Origin: an uncultured Calothrix sp.
Lineage (GTDB): Bacteria > Cyanobacteriota > Cyanobacteriia > Cyanobacteriales > Nostocaceae
Length of the DNA stretch: 64,000 nucleotides
Direction: 5' to 3'
Assembly (NCBI GenBank): GCA_937973965.1
Contig: CALJJQ010000024.1
Span: 24,982-88,981, forward strand
The position numbers and the translations under genes were made by a program. The notes below the pieces were generated by a model. It worked only from the letters and a program-made list of their open reading frames with translations, ran no database searches and was not told the origin of the DNA. Each line of letters starts with the position of its first letter. Position 1 is the first letter of the stretch. Below are positions 18,234 through 28,475 of the stretch, piece after piece.

Positions 18234-19649
18234 TCATTTTGAAACAACTGTGGTGATATTACTACTTTGGTTATGTAGTTGACGGGTTTGTTCGATGATT
18301 GTTTGAATGTCTTCTTGGGAAAGTCTTTGGATGTAGTTAATTTTAACTTCTTCGAGAAAATCAAAGATCAGGTTTTGCAGTTCGGATGTCACATGTTGTT
18401 GCTGCATTTCCTGACCAAGGCTGCTTGTGAGACGTTCCATTAATTTATTTGCTAGTTGACCAGAAACGGGGTCTTCAACGGAACTTAGGAGGGCTTGGTA
18501 TAAATTATTGGCAATTTGGGTGGCTAATTGTTCGTTGAGTTGGTTTTGCAGATTGCTGATTCCAGGTAGATTTTGCAGGTTTTGGTAAATTGGTGCTGCT
18601 TGGACGGCTCGATTGATATTGTGGTGTAAAATGGCAATCAATTCTGGTTGGATTTGCGGTAAGACTTTATAGATGAATGTTTGCAGAAAAATTTGCAAAA
18701 TCGTTTCAATTTCGTTGACTTGGTTAATGTCGATATAATCGGTGTGTTGCTGTTGCTTTACCCATTTGCTCAAATCACCCCGTCGGATCGAACCTTGAAT
18801 TTGATTAATTACTCGAACTATAACTATTTCGGTGAGTTCTGCGGCAAAGTTGGCTACAACTCCTTGGTGAACTAACTTCCGCACCGGATATAAATTAATT
18901 AATTGGGCTTTATCCAGTCGAATGGTGACGGGTATTATCCGTAGCCATCGCATCACAGGTAATAACAAAAACCAATCGTACCAACGCCATAAAAATGCCT
19001 CAATCCAGCTATATTTATATTTACGGCGAATAAAGTAACAGCGCGTCAGCATTTCTAGAGCAAAAATGCTCACAAATGGTAGGTCTATCAGCCAAAACCA
19101 ATCAATAAAATCCCCATGTTCACCAATCTGTCGGAAGTAATTTGTCAATAGTAATGGTTCAATCCGACTTTGATAAAATTGATATTCTCTTGTCCAACCC
19201 TTGGCTCGCAAATAATCAACACTCCAAAAGGTCGCAAATGCTTGTTTGGCAGATTTTTCCTTCAGGCGATCGCGCATTCGATTTTTGATTTTTTCTAATG
19301 TCCCGGTTTTGTTGGCGATCGCAAAGGGGTTTGTATCAATTATATCTTTACTACTATTTCGTAAGGTTTGCAATATGTTTTCAACTTCTGGTGAATCAAG
19401 TCCTGTAAGGGCAACTTGTTCGGCTAAATTACGCACCTGAATGACATAGTTTTCCGTGTCCCGATGGGGTTCAATCCCCTTAATTTTGTCGTATATCCTG
19501 GTTAAATTTGGCACATTTCTCAGGTAAAAATCACGCCAGGGAATATAACTCCAATCAAACAATACTAAACCTAAATTGATAGTGGCAATTACTGCCATAA
19601 TCCTTTCTAATCGAAGGTGGGGACGTGTTTTTACAGCTAGTTTGAGCAT
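18234..19649 (-). CDS. Conserved cyanobacterial membrane protein, function unknown
   Basis: This 471-residue protein has a first membrane segment at about residues 18-35 (IMAVIATINLGLVLF). A soluble helical region with a conserved-looking PHRDTENYVIQVR stretch follows. At about 190-260 two further segments (LIDLPFVSIFALEML, then YDWFLLLPVMRWLRIIPVTIR) resemble the S3-S4 part of a voltage-sensor-like fold, with spaced arginines. The C-terminal 200 residues are helical and soluble, with leucine/glutamine-rich heptads. I recognise the type but not a function. It precedes the rimP cluster and is separated from it by a terminator. Confidence 0.65.
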   Translation of the reverse strand: MLKLAVKTRPHLRLERIMAVIATINLGLVLFDWSYIPWRDFYLRNVPNLTRIYDKIKGIEPHRDTENYVIQVRNLAEQVALTGLDSPEVENILQTLRNSSKDIIDTNPFAIANKTGTLEKIKNRMRDRLKEKSAKQAFATFWSVDYLRAKGWTREYQFYQSRIEPLLLTNYFRQIGEHGDFIDWFWLIDLPFVSIFALEMLTRCYFIRRKYKYSWIEAFLWRWYDWFLLLPVMRWLRIIPVTIRLDKAQLINLYPVRKLVHQGVVANFAAELTEIVIVRVINQIQGSIRRGDLSKWVKQQQHTDYIDINQVNEIETILQIFLQTFIYKVLPQIQPELIAILHHNINRAVQAAPIYQNLQNLPGISNLQNQLNEQLATQIANNLYQALLSSVEDPVSGQLANKLMERLTSSLGQEMQQQHVTSELQNLIFDFLEEVKINYIQRLSQEDIQTIIEQTRQLHNQSSNITTVVSK

Positions 19650-19919
19650 TTAGTTCTAATTACGTTAACTAATAGAAATTACAATTTTATTTTTTTAAAA
19701 TATATTTCTTGAGCAAGATGACATACCACTATTATTCCCAAACAGAGACATAGCATTGCTACGTTTCTTAAATTAGTTAAATCAAACTCACATCAGAGAA
19801 TGAATTAAATCAAAAATGGTGAATAATCAAGATTAAAGGAATACAAAACTCGACAGTTCCATTATTGAAGGAAAAATTTGAATTAGTTGGAAAACAAATT
19901 ATCCAGAGGAGTGAAAGCC

Positions 19920-20495
19920 ATGTGGTATGGTTTAACAAAATCAACTTTTAATATCATTGCTACCAGTTTAGTCACAACCAGTATTATTGTTGCGGATACG
20001 GCTTTTGCGATCCGTCCCTATACACCCCAACAATTCCGAGCGGTTTTGCGGGGATTGGGTTATAACGTTAAAGTCTCGAATGAACCCTTAACTAACCCAG
20101 ATGTCCAAAAAGCTGTTCGCGAATACCAGCAAGGATACGGTTTCAAACTCGTAGATGGAATCGCAGGACCCCAAACCCAAGAACATGCTGCCAAAATTGT
20201 CGAAATATTGCAGTCAAATCTGAACTTAGTTCTCAAACTTGATCCTCCCCTACCTCGCAATCAATATTTTGGGGTGCGTACTGAAGCGGCTATTAAACAA
20301 TATCAAAAAAAATTACAGCTTGAAGAAACCGGAATTGCTGATTTAGCTCTCCGACAAAAGCTTGACCAAGAAGCACGGGAATTACTAGACAAGGAACCGG
20401 AACAACCGACTCCCACATCTACACCGACACCTAAACCAACACCAACTCCCAAACCAACACCGACACCCACACCTACACCTACGGAAACACCATAG
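19920..20495 (+). CDS. Exported peptidoglycan-binding protein with Pro/Thr tail
   Basis: The protein starts with a signal peptide (ending near ADTAFA) and has two peptidoglycan_binding_1 repeats. The first runs over NPDVQKAVREYQ and VDGIAGPQTQ; the second over YFGVRTEAAIKQYQ and EETGIADLAL. It ends in a repetitive PTPTPKPTPTP tail likely to span the wall. It should sit in the periplasm and bind peptidoglycan. I chose the ATG at 19920, nine bases after AGAGGA; upstream GTG and TTG codons are in frame. No catalytic domain is present, so the exact role is unknown. Confidence 0.8.
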   Translation: MWYGLTKSTFNIIATSLVTTSIIVADTAFAIRPYTPQQFRAVLRGLGYNVKVSNEPLTNPDVQKAVREYQQGYGFKLVDGIAGPQTQEHAAKIVEILQSNLNLVLKLDPPLPRNQYFGVRTEAAIKQYQKKLQLEETGIADLALRQKLDQEARELLDKEPEQPTPTSTPTPKPTPTPKPTPTPTPTPTETP

Positions 20496-20570
20496 AAATT
20501 TCCACGTCTATCTTGTGTGGTAGGGTTTGCAGCAAAAAGTTTTAATTGTTTGCAAAATATTTATCCAGAA

Positions 20571-20620
20571 AAGTCGGGTTTATTCTTTCAGAAGTTGCTT
20601 TTCTGAGAAAAACCCGACTT
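20571..20620. terminator. Long hairpin AAGTCGGGTTT / AAACCCGACTT
   Basis: An outer 11-bp stem (with one internal bulge) encloses a second short stem TTCAGAA/TTTCTGA. It lies 75 bp after the peptidoglycan-binding gene and probably ends its transcript. Similar AAACCCGACTT hairpins are a common cyanobacterial repeat. Confidence 0.6.
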
Positions 20621-20839
20621 ATCGCTTCCGATTTATAAAGATGTTTGTAGGAAATCCAGAATAACAGACGCGATATATGTAGGTAGAGACGCTATATATA
20701 GCATCTACATTAACTAATTGATTTTTCCTGTTCCCTAGATTCTTGTATAAGTATTTATAAACACAATGATTACAAATTGTGATTAAATAATATCTAGACT
20801 GATAAAATCTTTGAATTTAGATTCCAGAGGTTAAACAAA

Positions 20840-21286
20840 ATGCACGTGGGATTTATGGTTCCACTGGTAATAGGAATAACAGGTGGATACATCTCCAAAA
20901 AGTGGGATAATGAATTTACCTATTTGATTGGTGCGATCGCGGCTATTTGTCTCTTGACTAGCCTGATTATTGCTCCACTCCCAATTCATATTATTATCTT
21001 ATTATTTGTCCTAATTATTACTAACAAGCTACTGTGGATTAATTCTTGTCGTTTAAACCAACTGGAAACCGAAAAGAGTGAAAAATTAGATGCAGTAACC
21101 AGCTCGCAAATACCCAGCAATTTCAAAGCTAGTCACCTATTTAAATATCGAGGTGCAGTTTTTTTACCAAACCAGCGAAGCAAAAAAGCGGATTTAGCTC
21201 CAAGCTCTGATTTTGTAAACACTCATCAGACTCACTCTACCCGTAAATACCGAGGTAGTAACGTAGTAAATAGTAACCGTAAATAA
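20840..21286 (+). CDS. Hypothetical small membrane protein
   Basis: This 148-residue protein has two or three membrane segments in the first 75 residues (VPLVIGITGGYI, LIGAIAAICLLTSLIIA and IIILLFVLIITNKLLW), followed by a polar basic C-terminal half without recognisable motifs. It is not assigned to a family. It lies nine bases before the DUF202 gene at 21296, so the two are probably co-transcribed and may work together in the membrane. Confidence 0.55.
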   Translation: MHVGFMVPLVIGITGGYISKKWDNEFTYLIGAIAAICLLTSLIIAPLPIHIIILLFVLIITNKLLWINSCRLNQLETEKSEKLDAVTSSQIPSNFKASHLFKYRGAVFLPNQRSKKADLAPSSDFVNTHQTHSTRKYRGSNVVNSNRK

Positions 21287-21295
21287 TAACTAACT

Positions 21296-21778
21296 GTGCC
21301 TGATTCCCATCTCGACCGTCAACGAGAACACCAAGCTAACGAGCGGACATTTCTCGCTTGGTTACGTACTTCCATCTCCCTCATAGGTTTTGGATTTGCG
21401 ATCGCTCGTTTTGGTTTGTTTTTGCGTCAGTTAAATTTAGCTATCACCCAGCAACAACAGACCCCCCATCCCCTATTTAACTCGGAAAATTTGGGATTAG
21501 CTTTGGTGATATTTGGGGTTGTAGTGATTGCTGTAGCTGCATGGCACTACAATCAAGTTTACTGGCAAATTGAACGGGGAAATTATCAAGCTAATCGCTT
21601 ATTAGTTTGGATCATGACCGGTATTGTGATGTGTTTGGGTATTTTAAGCATTCCCCTACTATTTTGGCGCGATGGTCGCAGATCATTCCTCAAACAGCAC
21701 CGCATTTACCACCCTGTAGTCGCCAAGCAGTTGCAATCACGGAATTATCCTCAACGATACAAAAATTGGCGTTGCTGA
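21296..21778 (+). CDS. DUF202 (YidH-like) membrane protein
   Basis: This 160-residue protein has the DUF202 signature NERTFLAWLRTSISLIGFGFA near its start, a second membrane segment at about 65-85 and a third near 105-125. The function of the family is unknown. Start is a GTG at 21296, nine bases after the stop of the preceding small membrane protein, which supports an operon. The C-terminal 35 residues are basic and extend past the usual domain. It converges with chlD across a hairpin. Confidence 0.8.
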   Translation: MPDSHLDRQREHQANERTFLAWLRTSISLIGFGFAIARFGLFLRQLNLAITQQQQTPHPLFNSENLGLALVIFGVVVIAVAAWHYNQVYWQIERGNYQANRLLVWIMTGIVMCLGILSIPLLFWRDGRRSFLKQHRIYHPVVAKQLQSRNYPQRYKNWRC

Positions 21779-21834
21779 ATTTGGGAATGAATTATATTTG
21801 TCCAAAGTCTATTTTAGATTAAAATCAAAATTAT

Positions 21835-21865
21835 CGTAGAGACGTGGCACTACTACGTCTCTACG
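21835..21865. terminator. Two-way hairpin between DUF202 gene and chlD
   Basis: CGTAGAGACGT and ACGTCTCTACG form a perfect 11-bp stem with a nine-base loop. It ends one base before the chlD stop codon and follows the DUF202 gene. It belongs to the GAGACG palindrome family and is placed to end both convergent transcripts. Confidence 0.6.
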
Positions 21866-21866
21866 G

Positions 21867-23903
21867 CTATTTGGATTTTAAATCCGCGATCGCACCCTTG
21901 GTCATGGCTGCAATCGTCTTATCGTTAGCTTTGGGAAGGTGATAATATTTACCTCCAGCGTTTTTCGCTAGTTCTTTGGCAAACCCAGTACTAACAAATT
22001 TATTTTCCGTATCAATTACCAATAATTGTATTCCCATCGCCCGAATTCTGGCTGCAATATCCAATAATTCGGCTTTAATGTCCGGTTTCTGATCCGGGTC
22101 TTGGGGTTCACCCAGGGAACGGGATAGGGGAATATTTCCCCTTCCATCCGTGATTGCCACAATTACCACCTGTCCAATGTCACCACTCATCTGCGCATTT
22201 ACACCGATACGCGCTGCTTGAGTTAATCCGTGGGCAAGGGGAGAACCGCCACCGCAAGGTAATCTTTCTAGACGATTGCGAGCCAAAGCAATGGAACGGG
22301 TGGGAGGTAACAACACCTCCGCTTGTTCACCCCGGAAAGGAATTAATGCTACCTGGTCTCGATTTTGGTAGGCTTCCGTTAATAACTGCATTACCGCTCC
22401 CTTCGCTGATTGCATCCGATTCAAAGCCATTGAACCCGATGCATCCACCACAAACACTACTAAGGCACCAGCTTTACGAACTAACCGTTTAGAACGCATA
22501 TCCCCCTGTTCGATAATCACTTTCCGTTCTGGGTGGCGAGCGCGACGTGCTTTTTGATACGGTGCGGCGGCTCGCAGAGTAGCATCCACGGCAATACGGC
22601 GTACTTTCCCCTTGGGTAGCATGGGTTTAATGTAGCGTCCCCGGTCTTCGGAGAGTATGAGACTGCGACTACCGGATTTACCTTGACGTTGGGCCATTTG
22701 GGCAAAATACAGCACACTCTCGTCTAAAATTACCCCTTCTGGATCAAAAATAAACTCCTCCGGGATACCTGGTGGTTCCTGTTCCGGTTGTTCCTGGTCT
22801 TCCTGTTCTTGATCTTCCGGTTCATCTTGGTTTTGGTCTTCCGGTTCCTCCGATTCGTCCTGATTTTGGGGTGGTGGGGGAGGAGGTGGGGGTGGTTCCT
22901 CTGGGGGAGGGGTTTGCACCACCGTTGACCGGGGGACAATTACTAATTCCACTGCACGACGCAGGTCTTCGGGGGTGACTTGGGTACGTCCTTCGAGTGC
23001 TGCTGCGGCTTTTGCGACTCGGACTGCAAATAATTCCGCTCGATGTCCTTCTACCTGTCCGCGAATTGCTTCCTCAACCAGATAGGTGATTTGTTCACGG
23101 CTAATTTGCACTTCCTTGAGCCATTCCCTGGCTAAGATAATTTGGGTTTTGAGAGCATCGATATCAGCTTGATATTGCTGGAGAAACTCCTGGGGCGATC
23201 GCGTGTAGGAAATCGCTTGTGCGACTGCTTCCACCCGTTGATCGAGTCCAAGGACACCATCTGCGGACAGGACAATTGCAATCCGGTCGAGTAAATGTGA
23301 GCGTAATGGTCCTTCTTCCGGGTTAAATGTGGCGATAAATAGGGGATTACAGGGATGTTGGAAACTAATACCTTCCCGTTCGATGATATTGCGTCCTTCG
23401 GAAATGACTGTCAGTAATTGATTACTAATTTGGTCATCCAACAAATTAATCTCATCAACATACAACACCCCGCGATTCGCAGTTGCTAACAATCCGGGTT
23501 GAAAGACGGTTTCTCCCTTTTGTACCGACTGTTCTACATCTACCGAACCCAGTAAGCGGTCTTCTGTTACTCCCAAAGGTATTTGGACAAAGGGTGCGGG
23601 AATGACTGCTGTGGGTGGATGGTGTGGATCGGCAATTTCCGCTATCAGTAAATCATCCCAGGTTTCCGGATGATGGGGATCAGCATTGCAAAAGGAACCC
23701 TTCACCACCTCGATGGGGGGTAGTAAAGCATGAATACCCCTAGCCATGACTGACTTCGCAGTTCCCCGTCGTCCAGCGATCGCTACCCCCCCCAAACCGG
23801 GATCGACTGCTGCTAATAATAGGGCCAATTTAATTGCTTCCTGACCAATCACGGCTGTCAAGGGAAATGCTGTAATTGTGGGGCTAAGTGTGGATGCGGA
23901 CAT
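21867..23903 (-). CDS. chlD: Magnesium chelatase subunit D
   Basis: This 678-residue subunit of the enzyme that inserts Mg2+ into protoporphyrin IX works with ChlI and ChlH in chlorophyll synthesis. The N-terminal AAA+ domain (1-300) has a degenerate Walker A (AGRRGTAKS) and the VDEINLLDD Walker B region. A proline-rich and acidic linker (about 330-380) follows. The C-terminal integrin-I/VWA domain has the MIDAS motif DASGSM. Length and layout match cyanobacterial ChlD. Neighbouring genes are unrelated. Confidence 0.95.
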   Translation of the reverse strand: MSASTLSPTITAFPLTAVIGQEAIKLALLLAAVDPGLGGVAIAGRRGTAKSVMARGIHALLPPIEVVKGSFCNADPHHPETWDDLLIAEIADPHHPPTAVIPAPFVQIPLGVTEDRLLGSVDVEQSVQKGETVFQPGLLATANRGVLYVDEINLLDDQISNQLLTVISEGRNIIEREGISFQHPCNPLFIATFNPEEGPLRSHLLDRIAIVLSADGVLGLDQRVEAVAQAISYTRSPQEFLQQYQADIDALKTQIILAREWLKEVQISREQITYLVEEAIRGQVEGHRAELFAVRVAKAAAALEGRTQVTPEDLRRAVELVIVPRSTVVQTPPPEEPPPPPPPPPQNQDESEEPEDQNQDEPEDQEQEDQEQPEQEPPGIPEEFIFDPEGVILDESVLYFAQMAQRQGKSGSRSLILSEDRGRYIKPMLPKGKVRRIAVDATLRAAAPYQKARRARHPERKVIIEQGDMRSKRLVRKAGALVVFVVDASGSMALNRMQSAKGAVMQLLTEAYQNRDQVALIPFRGEQAEVLLPPTRSIALARNRLERLPCGGGSPLAHGLTQAARIGVNAQMSGDIGQVVIVAITDGRGNIPLSRSLGEPQDPDQKPDIKAELLDIAARIRAMGIQLLVIDTENKFVSTGFAKELAKNAGGKYYHLPKANDKTIAAMTKGAIADLKSK

Positions 23904-24350
23904 GGGTATTTAAGGGGAATATCTGCGGATTTTCAGAATACAGGGAATCAATTAATCAGGGAACTGATTATGTGTTGATTTTGCTGACCTGTAGAAATGA
24001 TATTTTTAAAGCTTTGCGAGTTTTTTATTATTCATTTTCTACAATACCTTGAAAGGTGGCAGTCGGGAATAGAGGGTAAATAAATTGAATAACTTTGTAC
24101 GCTGATATATTTCTCTTTTGGTTTGTTGATGTTTGACTGGTTAAGTCTTGTAGCTGACCAGTAAATAGGTAGAATCCAAGTAGTCCATCGCCTTAATTTA
24201 TAAGGGGTTTGTTTGTAGTTGCGATTTATCTTTACGTGATTTCCACGGATTTTAGGAGCTACAAGCCTTGTATGTTAATATCTATCAGGAGCGCTCAAGC
24301 ATTACTACGTGCCTTTCTTTACCCCTCAAAATTAATGTGGTGGAGTACTA
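23904..24350. other. Spacer between chlD and the desaturase fusion gene
   Basis: No gene is seen. Positions 24298-24350 hold a partial copy of the dispersed repeat CTACGTGCCTTTCTTTACCC...AAAATTAATGTGGTGGAG. The 23904-24050 part should hold the chlD promoter. Confidence 0.45.
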
Positions 24351-25583
24351 TTACTTTCTCCCTTGGGTAAACAATCGGAAGTACAGATGGGAAGAGATTT
24401 CCTTGATGGGGAAGAAAAGATAGGTCAAAGGATTAATGGTGACGATGATATTCCGAATATCCCGCTTGGCTAAAAAAATAATACCCCTTGCGACAAAACC
24501 AGCAGACATGACACCATAGGGATTGAGTTGACTTTTAAACGGACCTAAAATCAATTTGCGAATCACACAGTCTCGATCCAACCGCTTGAGGGTGACTATA
24601 TCCCCTAAAGCGCGTTTACTCAACTCATACAAAGGACTAAAAGCTGGAGATACCTCCGCTTCCGATGTATTGACCCAAATTTCCTTAGTGGCTTTAGCTT
24701 GAGGACCAGTGACAGTCGCAATAAACACATCCATTAACCGGAGAGCCGAAAAAGTATTAATATCATAGGCAGCATCAATGGCAGACGAACTGCGATCGCC
24801 ATACACATTCACTCCATGATTAATAATTAAAATATCCACTTTCTCTAGGACTGATTGTAAGTCCTGTTCCCGTCCTTTTTCCCATGCCAACACCTTTAAT
24901 TTCTCACCGGGTGTCAATCTGTCCGGGTGACTAGTCAAAGCAATCACTTTGGCATTTTGTCCCAACAATTGAGAAATTAAAGCCTGTCCTAAAGCACCCG
25001 ATGCACCTGTAACCGCAATTGTCTTCCCCTTTAAAGACAAAGCAGTTCCCAATATCTTATCCACCAAGGGAAACACCCCACTGTAATAAGCATCTACATT
25101 ATCAAAATGATGCCGCCAATGGTAAGTCCGATTCACCCACCAATTGGAGGGTATTTGTTCTAGAGGTCCAGGTAAATGGTTATAGTCGGTATCGATTTTA
25201 CCTTGGAAATAGCGCACACTCGCACCATACAAAAAAGTTCCCGCATAGACCACACCTAGCCATAAACCACTTTCCCCTATCCCCAAAGCCATCGGTGTCA
25301 CAATCAGCAACAATAAAGCCGATTCCACAATATCGTGATACAACTGGGATTCTTGATAAGCCTTGACCGAGATAATCGATAAATCCCGACGATAGACCAT
25401 ATGGTGTTTATTGTGCCATTTTGCTAACCAATCCACCTGATGACACAAAGCGTGGTAGCTATCGCGCAAAATCTCCACGATGAAAATCGAACCTAACCCC
25501 CAGACAGCAAACCGGGAAAGGGTATTTAATAGATAAACCCAACTTACCCCATTTTCGATCCAGCTTTGTGCCATTATCTCCAT
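24351..25583 (-). CDS. Fatty acid hydroxylase/sterol desaturase fused to short-chain dehydrogenase
   Basis: This 410-residue fusion has two halves. The N-terminal half is a membrane di-iron hydroxylase with the histidine motifs HALCH, HNKHH and HWRHH. The C-terminal half is an SDR with the dinucleotide motif TGASGALG and the YELSK catalytic pair. A membrane segment follows each half. It is annotated elsewhere as a bifunctional desaturase/dehydrogenase found in cyanobacteria. The two steps could hydroxylate or desaturate a lipid and then oxidise it. The substrate (sterol, carotenoid or fatty acyl) is unknown. Confidence 0.85.
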   Translation of the reverse strand: MEIMAQSWIENGVSWVYLLNTLSRFAVWGLGSIFIVEILRDSYHALCHQVDWLAKWHNKHHMVYRRDLSIISVKAYQESQLYHDIVESALLLLIVTPMALGIGESGLWLGVVYAGTFLYGASVRYFQGKIDTDYNHLPGPLEQIPSNWWVNRTYHWRHHFDNVDAYYSGVFPLVDKILGTALSLKGKTIAVTGASGALGQALISQLLGQNAKVIALTSHPDRLTPGEKLKVLAWEKGREQDLQSVLEKVDILIINHGVNVYGDRSSSAIDAAYDINTFSALRLMDVFIATVTGPQAKATKEIWVNTSEAEVSPAFSPLYELSKRALGDIVTLKRLDRDCVIRKLILGPFKSQLNPYGVMSAGFVARGIIFLAKRDIRNIIVTINPLTYLFFPIKEISSHLYFRLFTQGRK

Positions 25584-25986
25584 AGTTGTTTAATGTTAAG
25601 TTGAAAAATCTTCCCATAGGGAGTGTATCTATAAGCTATGGACAATTTCAAGATGGCAAATGTTTTCAGGGGTAATCCAAACGTCAGTTCGGGTTAAGAG
25701 GATGTTTGATGATGCTTTCTCAGAGATAACTAGTATTTCAGCTTATCTTTAATTCATACCGATTGCAAAAATGCTTGCAACACATCCAGAATATGGGAGA
25801 CGCAATATTCATCTGCTGCATTCTTTTTTCGGCGTTACTGAATACAAATGTAGACGTAGCAATGCTACGTCTCTACACAACACAACGATAATTTTGGTTT
25901 GAATGCAAAATGGGAATAGTTATAATTCATACCCAAAAAGGCTATCAGGTTAATCCAAAATCCAAAATCCCAACTCACCCACCGAC
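25584..25986. other. Spacer downstream of smpB
   Basis: No gene is seen. It holds the palindromic repeat at 25850-25876. Confidence 0.45.
25850..25876. repeat. Palindromic AGACGTAGC hairpin repeat
   Basis: AGACGTAGC and GCTACGTCT pair around AAT. It lies 110 bp past the smpB stop. A near-identical hairpin is found at 52125-52153, and an arm-like copy near 42002-42022. Confidence 0.6.
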
Positions 25987-26457
25987 TTAATAGGAACGCT
26001 TCATCGCTCGTTGCATTTCCCGTTTATCTTGACGACGTTTAATATCTTCCCGTTTATCGTGAATTTTTTTACCCCTAGCCAAAGCAATACTTACCTTTAC
26101 CCAACCGCGTTTTAAATAAAGTTTCAGGGGTACAAGGGTTAATCCTTCCTGTTCAACTTTACCAATTAGCTTACGCAATTCATCACGACGCAACAGCAAT
26201 TTCCGTGTGCGTCTAGGTTCGTGGTTAAAAAAATCACTTGCTTGCTGATGGGGGGAAATATGTACATTTAATAACCAAGCTTCACCATTACGGAGAATGG
26301 CATAGCCATCCTTAAGATTAACTTTTCCAGCACGGATGGATTTAACTTCCGTACCAACTAGCTGAATTCCCGCTTCGTAGGTTTCCAGAATTTCATAGAG
26401 GAACCGTGCTTGACGGTTATCACTAATAACTTTATAGCCTTCGCTCTTTTCTTTCAT
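25987..26457 (-). CDS. smpB: SsrA-binding protein SmpB
   Basis: This 156-residue protein is the partner of tmRNA in rescue of stalled ribosomes. It has the family motifs GIQLVGTEVKSIR, NLKDGYA, PRRTRKLLL and the basic C-terminal tail GKKIHDKREDIKRRQDKREM that enters the empty mRNA channel. Length is typical. It stands alone; tmRNA itself is not in this window. The N-terminal extension of about ten residues is usual for cyanobacteria. Confidence 0.96.
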   Translation of the reverse strand: MKEKSEGYKVISDNRQARFLYEILETYEAGIQLVGTEVKSIRAGKVNLKDGYAILRNGEAWLLNVHISPHQQASDFFNHEPRRTRKLLLRRDELRKLIGKVEQEGLTLVPLKLYLKRGWVKVSIALARGKKIHDKREDIKRRQDKREMQRAMKRSY

Positions 26458-26929
26458 TCCATGTTCATCGATTTAATTTCTAAAGGCATTTGTTAGGGAG
26501 TAGGGGAAAATGGATTTTTGATATTGATTACAAACCCCCATTATACCTGGATTTCTCGCAAAACTCCAAAACTTTCAGGGAATAGGGAGTCGGGAGTAGT
26601 AGAAAATCAACCCGTTATACCGTTTTGTTTTGGAGTTGATACATTTAGGAAGTAGGGGAATGCTAGGGGAGCTTTTAGGAACAGGGGAAGAAAATGTATG
26701 GAAATTTGAGTGAAATGGTATAGAAACTAAGGGAGTGGTGAGTAGGGAGTAGAAACTATCAGAAAAATCCAAAATCACTGAATTATCTGATATTTGAGAA
26801 AAAATACTTTTACAGCTAAACGCAGGTGACACAAACACCAATCCCTACCTAATATTTTAGATAAATATCTTGGGAGGAGCGTTTACCACTCCCCCAATAA
26901 AAAACAAATTCAGGCTTTTCCTCCACTCA
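26458..26929. other. Spacer with repeats
   Basis: No gene is seen. It holds a truncated family A repeat (26550-26616) directly abutting a family B element (26617-26721), which suggests that the second inserted into the first. The 88-codon frame across this stretch is repeat-derived and not called. Confidence 0.5.
26617..26721. repeat. MITE-like repeat, family B
   Basis: This 105-bp element starts ATACCGTTTTGTTTTGGAG and ends GAGTGAAATGGTAT, with GTTGATACATTT as an inner arm. It interrupts a family A element (26550-26616), so family B was mobile after family A. Copies lie at 4716-4802 and 41163-41239. Confidence 0.65.
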
Positions 26930-28345
26930 CTACTGACTACTCCCTACTCCCTGATAATCACGAAAATTGCGACTTTGCGGAACCCAGTAGCTTGCAATTA
27001 ACCCCAAAAATAACCACCAGAGGGTATTTACTTGGGGACGATACCAAATGGTATCCACTAATCCGTGTCCTAACATAGCCACTAAAACCGCGATCGCACC
27101 AATTACCCACAAGCCATCGGTATGAGCAAGTTGACGAAAACGTTGTAATTGTTTTGCTGCAACGCTAAAGGTGACTGCAAGCAACCACAGAAAAGCAGTT
27201 AAGCCAATCAATCCCATTTCCACGGTAATTTCTAATAGCACCGAGTAAGCACTCAAAGCACTAAATCGAGGTAACTGGTACAAAGGATAAACCTTATTAA
27301 AGGAATTATGTCCTGGACCAATGCCAAAAATCGGGCGATCGCGGATCATCTGGATTGCTGCTGTCCACACATTAATCCGGAAGTTGTTACTACTATCTCC
27401 CCTTCCCGCAAAAATACTGATAATTCGTAAACGGAATGTTTCCGAGCCAACAAATCCCACCATGAATAAACTGACACAGCCTAAAACCACAATTGGAATC
27501 AACCACCTACGCCAAAATGGGGTTAGTTGTTCTTGATACCAATAAACCAGCAAAACAGTGATAACAATCAAGCCAAAAGCAAAACCGATATAAGCACCCC
27601 GACTATCGGCAAAGCGAAAACATAATAGGTTAGCAACAAACATTGTTACTGCCAACATTTTCGCCGTCGTCCGTTTCCAGGCAAAAATTGCGACCAAACT
27701 CAGAATTAATGCTGGTAATATATATCCTGCTAATAAATTCGGATTGCCTAAATAACTATAAACCCTGGTATTTTTAGATAGGGGCGATTCCGGATCTACC
27801 CATGTTGCTAGTTGGGCAGCTCCAAAAAATTTCTGTCTAATCCCATACACACTCACAATTAATGCCACATGCATGTACAACAAAATTAACCAGTTGCGAA
27901 TGCGCGGGTTCGTGAGAATACGGGCACACAGTACAAATAAAACCAAATATAGGCTAAATACCACCAAATCTGCTAAAGCAGCCGATTTGACCGGAGACAT
28001 AACCGTGGCAATTAGCCCTGCACCCCAAAACGCCACAATTGGTAAGTGGATTGGGGTGACAGTTGGGGCATTTGCTTGACTGGTATCATCGGATATGGTA
28101 AGCAAAAACCAAAACGCCGCTCCAGCAATAATCAAAAATCCAATCAGTGGATTGGGGACAAAGGGACTTAACCCATAAATTAAGCTGACGATTGCAGCTG
28201 CGATTTCATCTCCCCATCGTAGCAACATACTAGATTGTCGCCAAGGAGATAAGGAACCGACTAGCAACCGATGAACGTAGCTAGTGTTGAGGTATTCTTT
28301 GAGGGATACCGTTGAAAATGTTAATCTTTCCCAAATTAGATTCAT
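26930..28345 (-). CDS. ictB: IctB-like O-antigen-ligase-family membrane protein
   Basis: This 471-residue polytopic protein has about eleven membrane segments. It carries the O-antigen ligase/polymerase (Wzy_C) core: long central loop, SRGAYIGFAFG, and FGIGPGHNSF near the periplasmic loop. The sequence matches the cyanobacterial IctB group, first described as an inorganic-carbon accumulation factor, although the fold suggests glycan ligation. I chose the ATG at 28345 (MNLIWERLTF) because this matches the family's usual start and length; a longer frame begins at 28447. It follows the GAF kinase gene. Confidence 0.88.
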   Translation of the reverse strand: MNLIWERLTFSTVSLKEYLNTSYVHRLLVGSLSPWRQSSMLLRWGDEIAAAIVSLIYGLSPFVPNPLIGFLIIAGAAFWFLLTISDDTSQANAPTVTPIHLPIVAFWGAGLIATVMSPVKSAALADLVVFSLYLVLFVLCARILTNPRIRNWLILLYMHVALIVSVYGIRQKFFGAAQLATWVDPESPLSKNTRVYSYLGNPNLLAGYILPALILSLVAIFAWKRTTAKMLAVTMFVANLLCFRFADSRGAYIGFAFGLIVITVLLVYWYQEQLTPFWRRWLIPIVVLGCVSLFMVGFVGSETFRLRIISIFAGRGDSSNNFRINVWTAAIQMIRDRPIFGIGPGHNSFNKVYPLYQLPRFSALSAYSVLLEITVEMGLIGLTAFLWLLAVTFSVAAKQLQRFRQLAHTDGLWVIGAIAVLVAMLGHGLVDTIWYRPQVNTLWWLFLGLIASYWVPQSRNFRDYQGVGSSQ

Positions 28346-28475
28346 TGATTTCTGCCGTAGTTGGTTTGCACGCTCGTGCCAAACTTCGACTTCATGATAA
28401 TCTGACCTGTTCCAAAAAGTTAATGATGCAGTTAGCTTTTTGGGCAAATAATTTGGAAAAGTTTAATTTTATGAT

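Noticed and set aside
26575..26841. 88-codon minus-strand frame
   Set aside because: Runs through two repeat elements and has no homology to known proteins.
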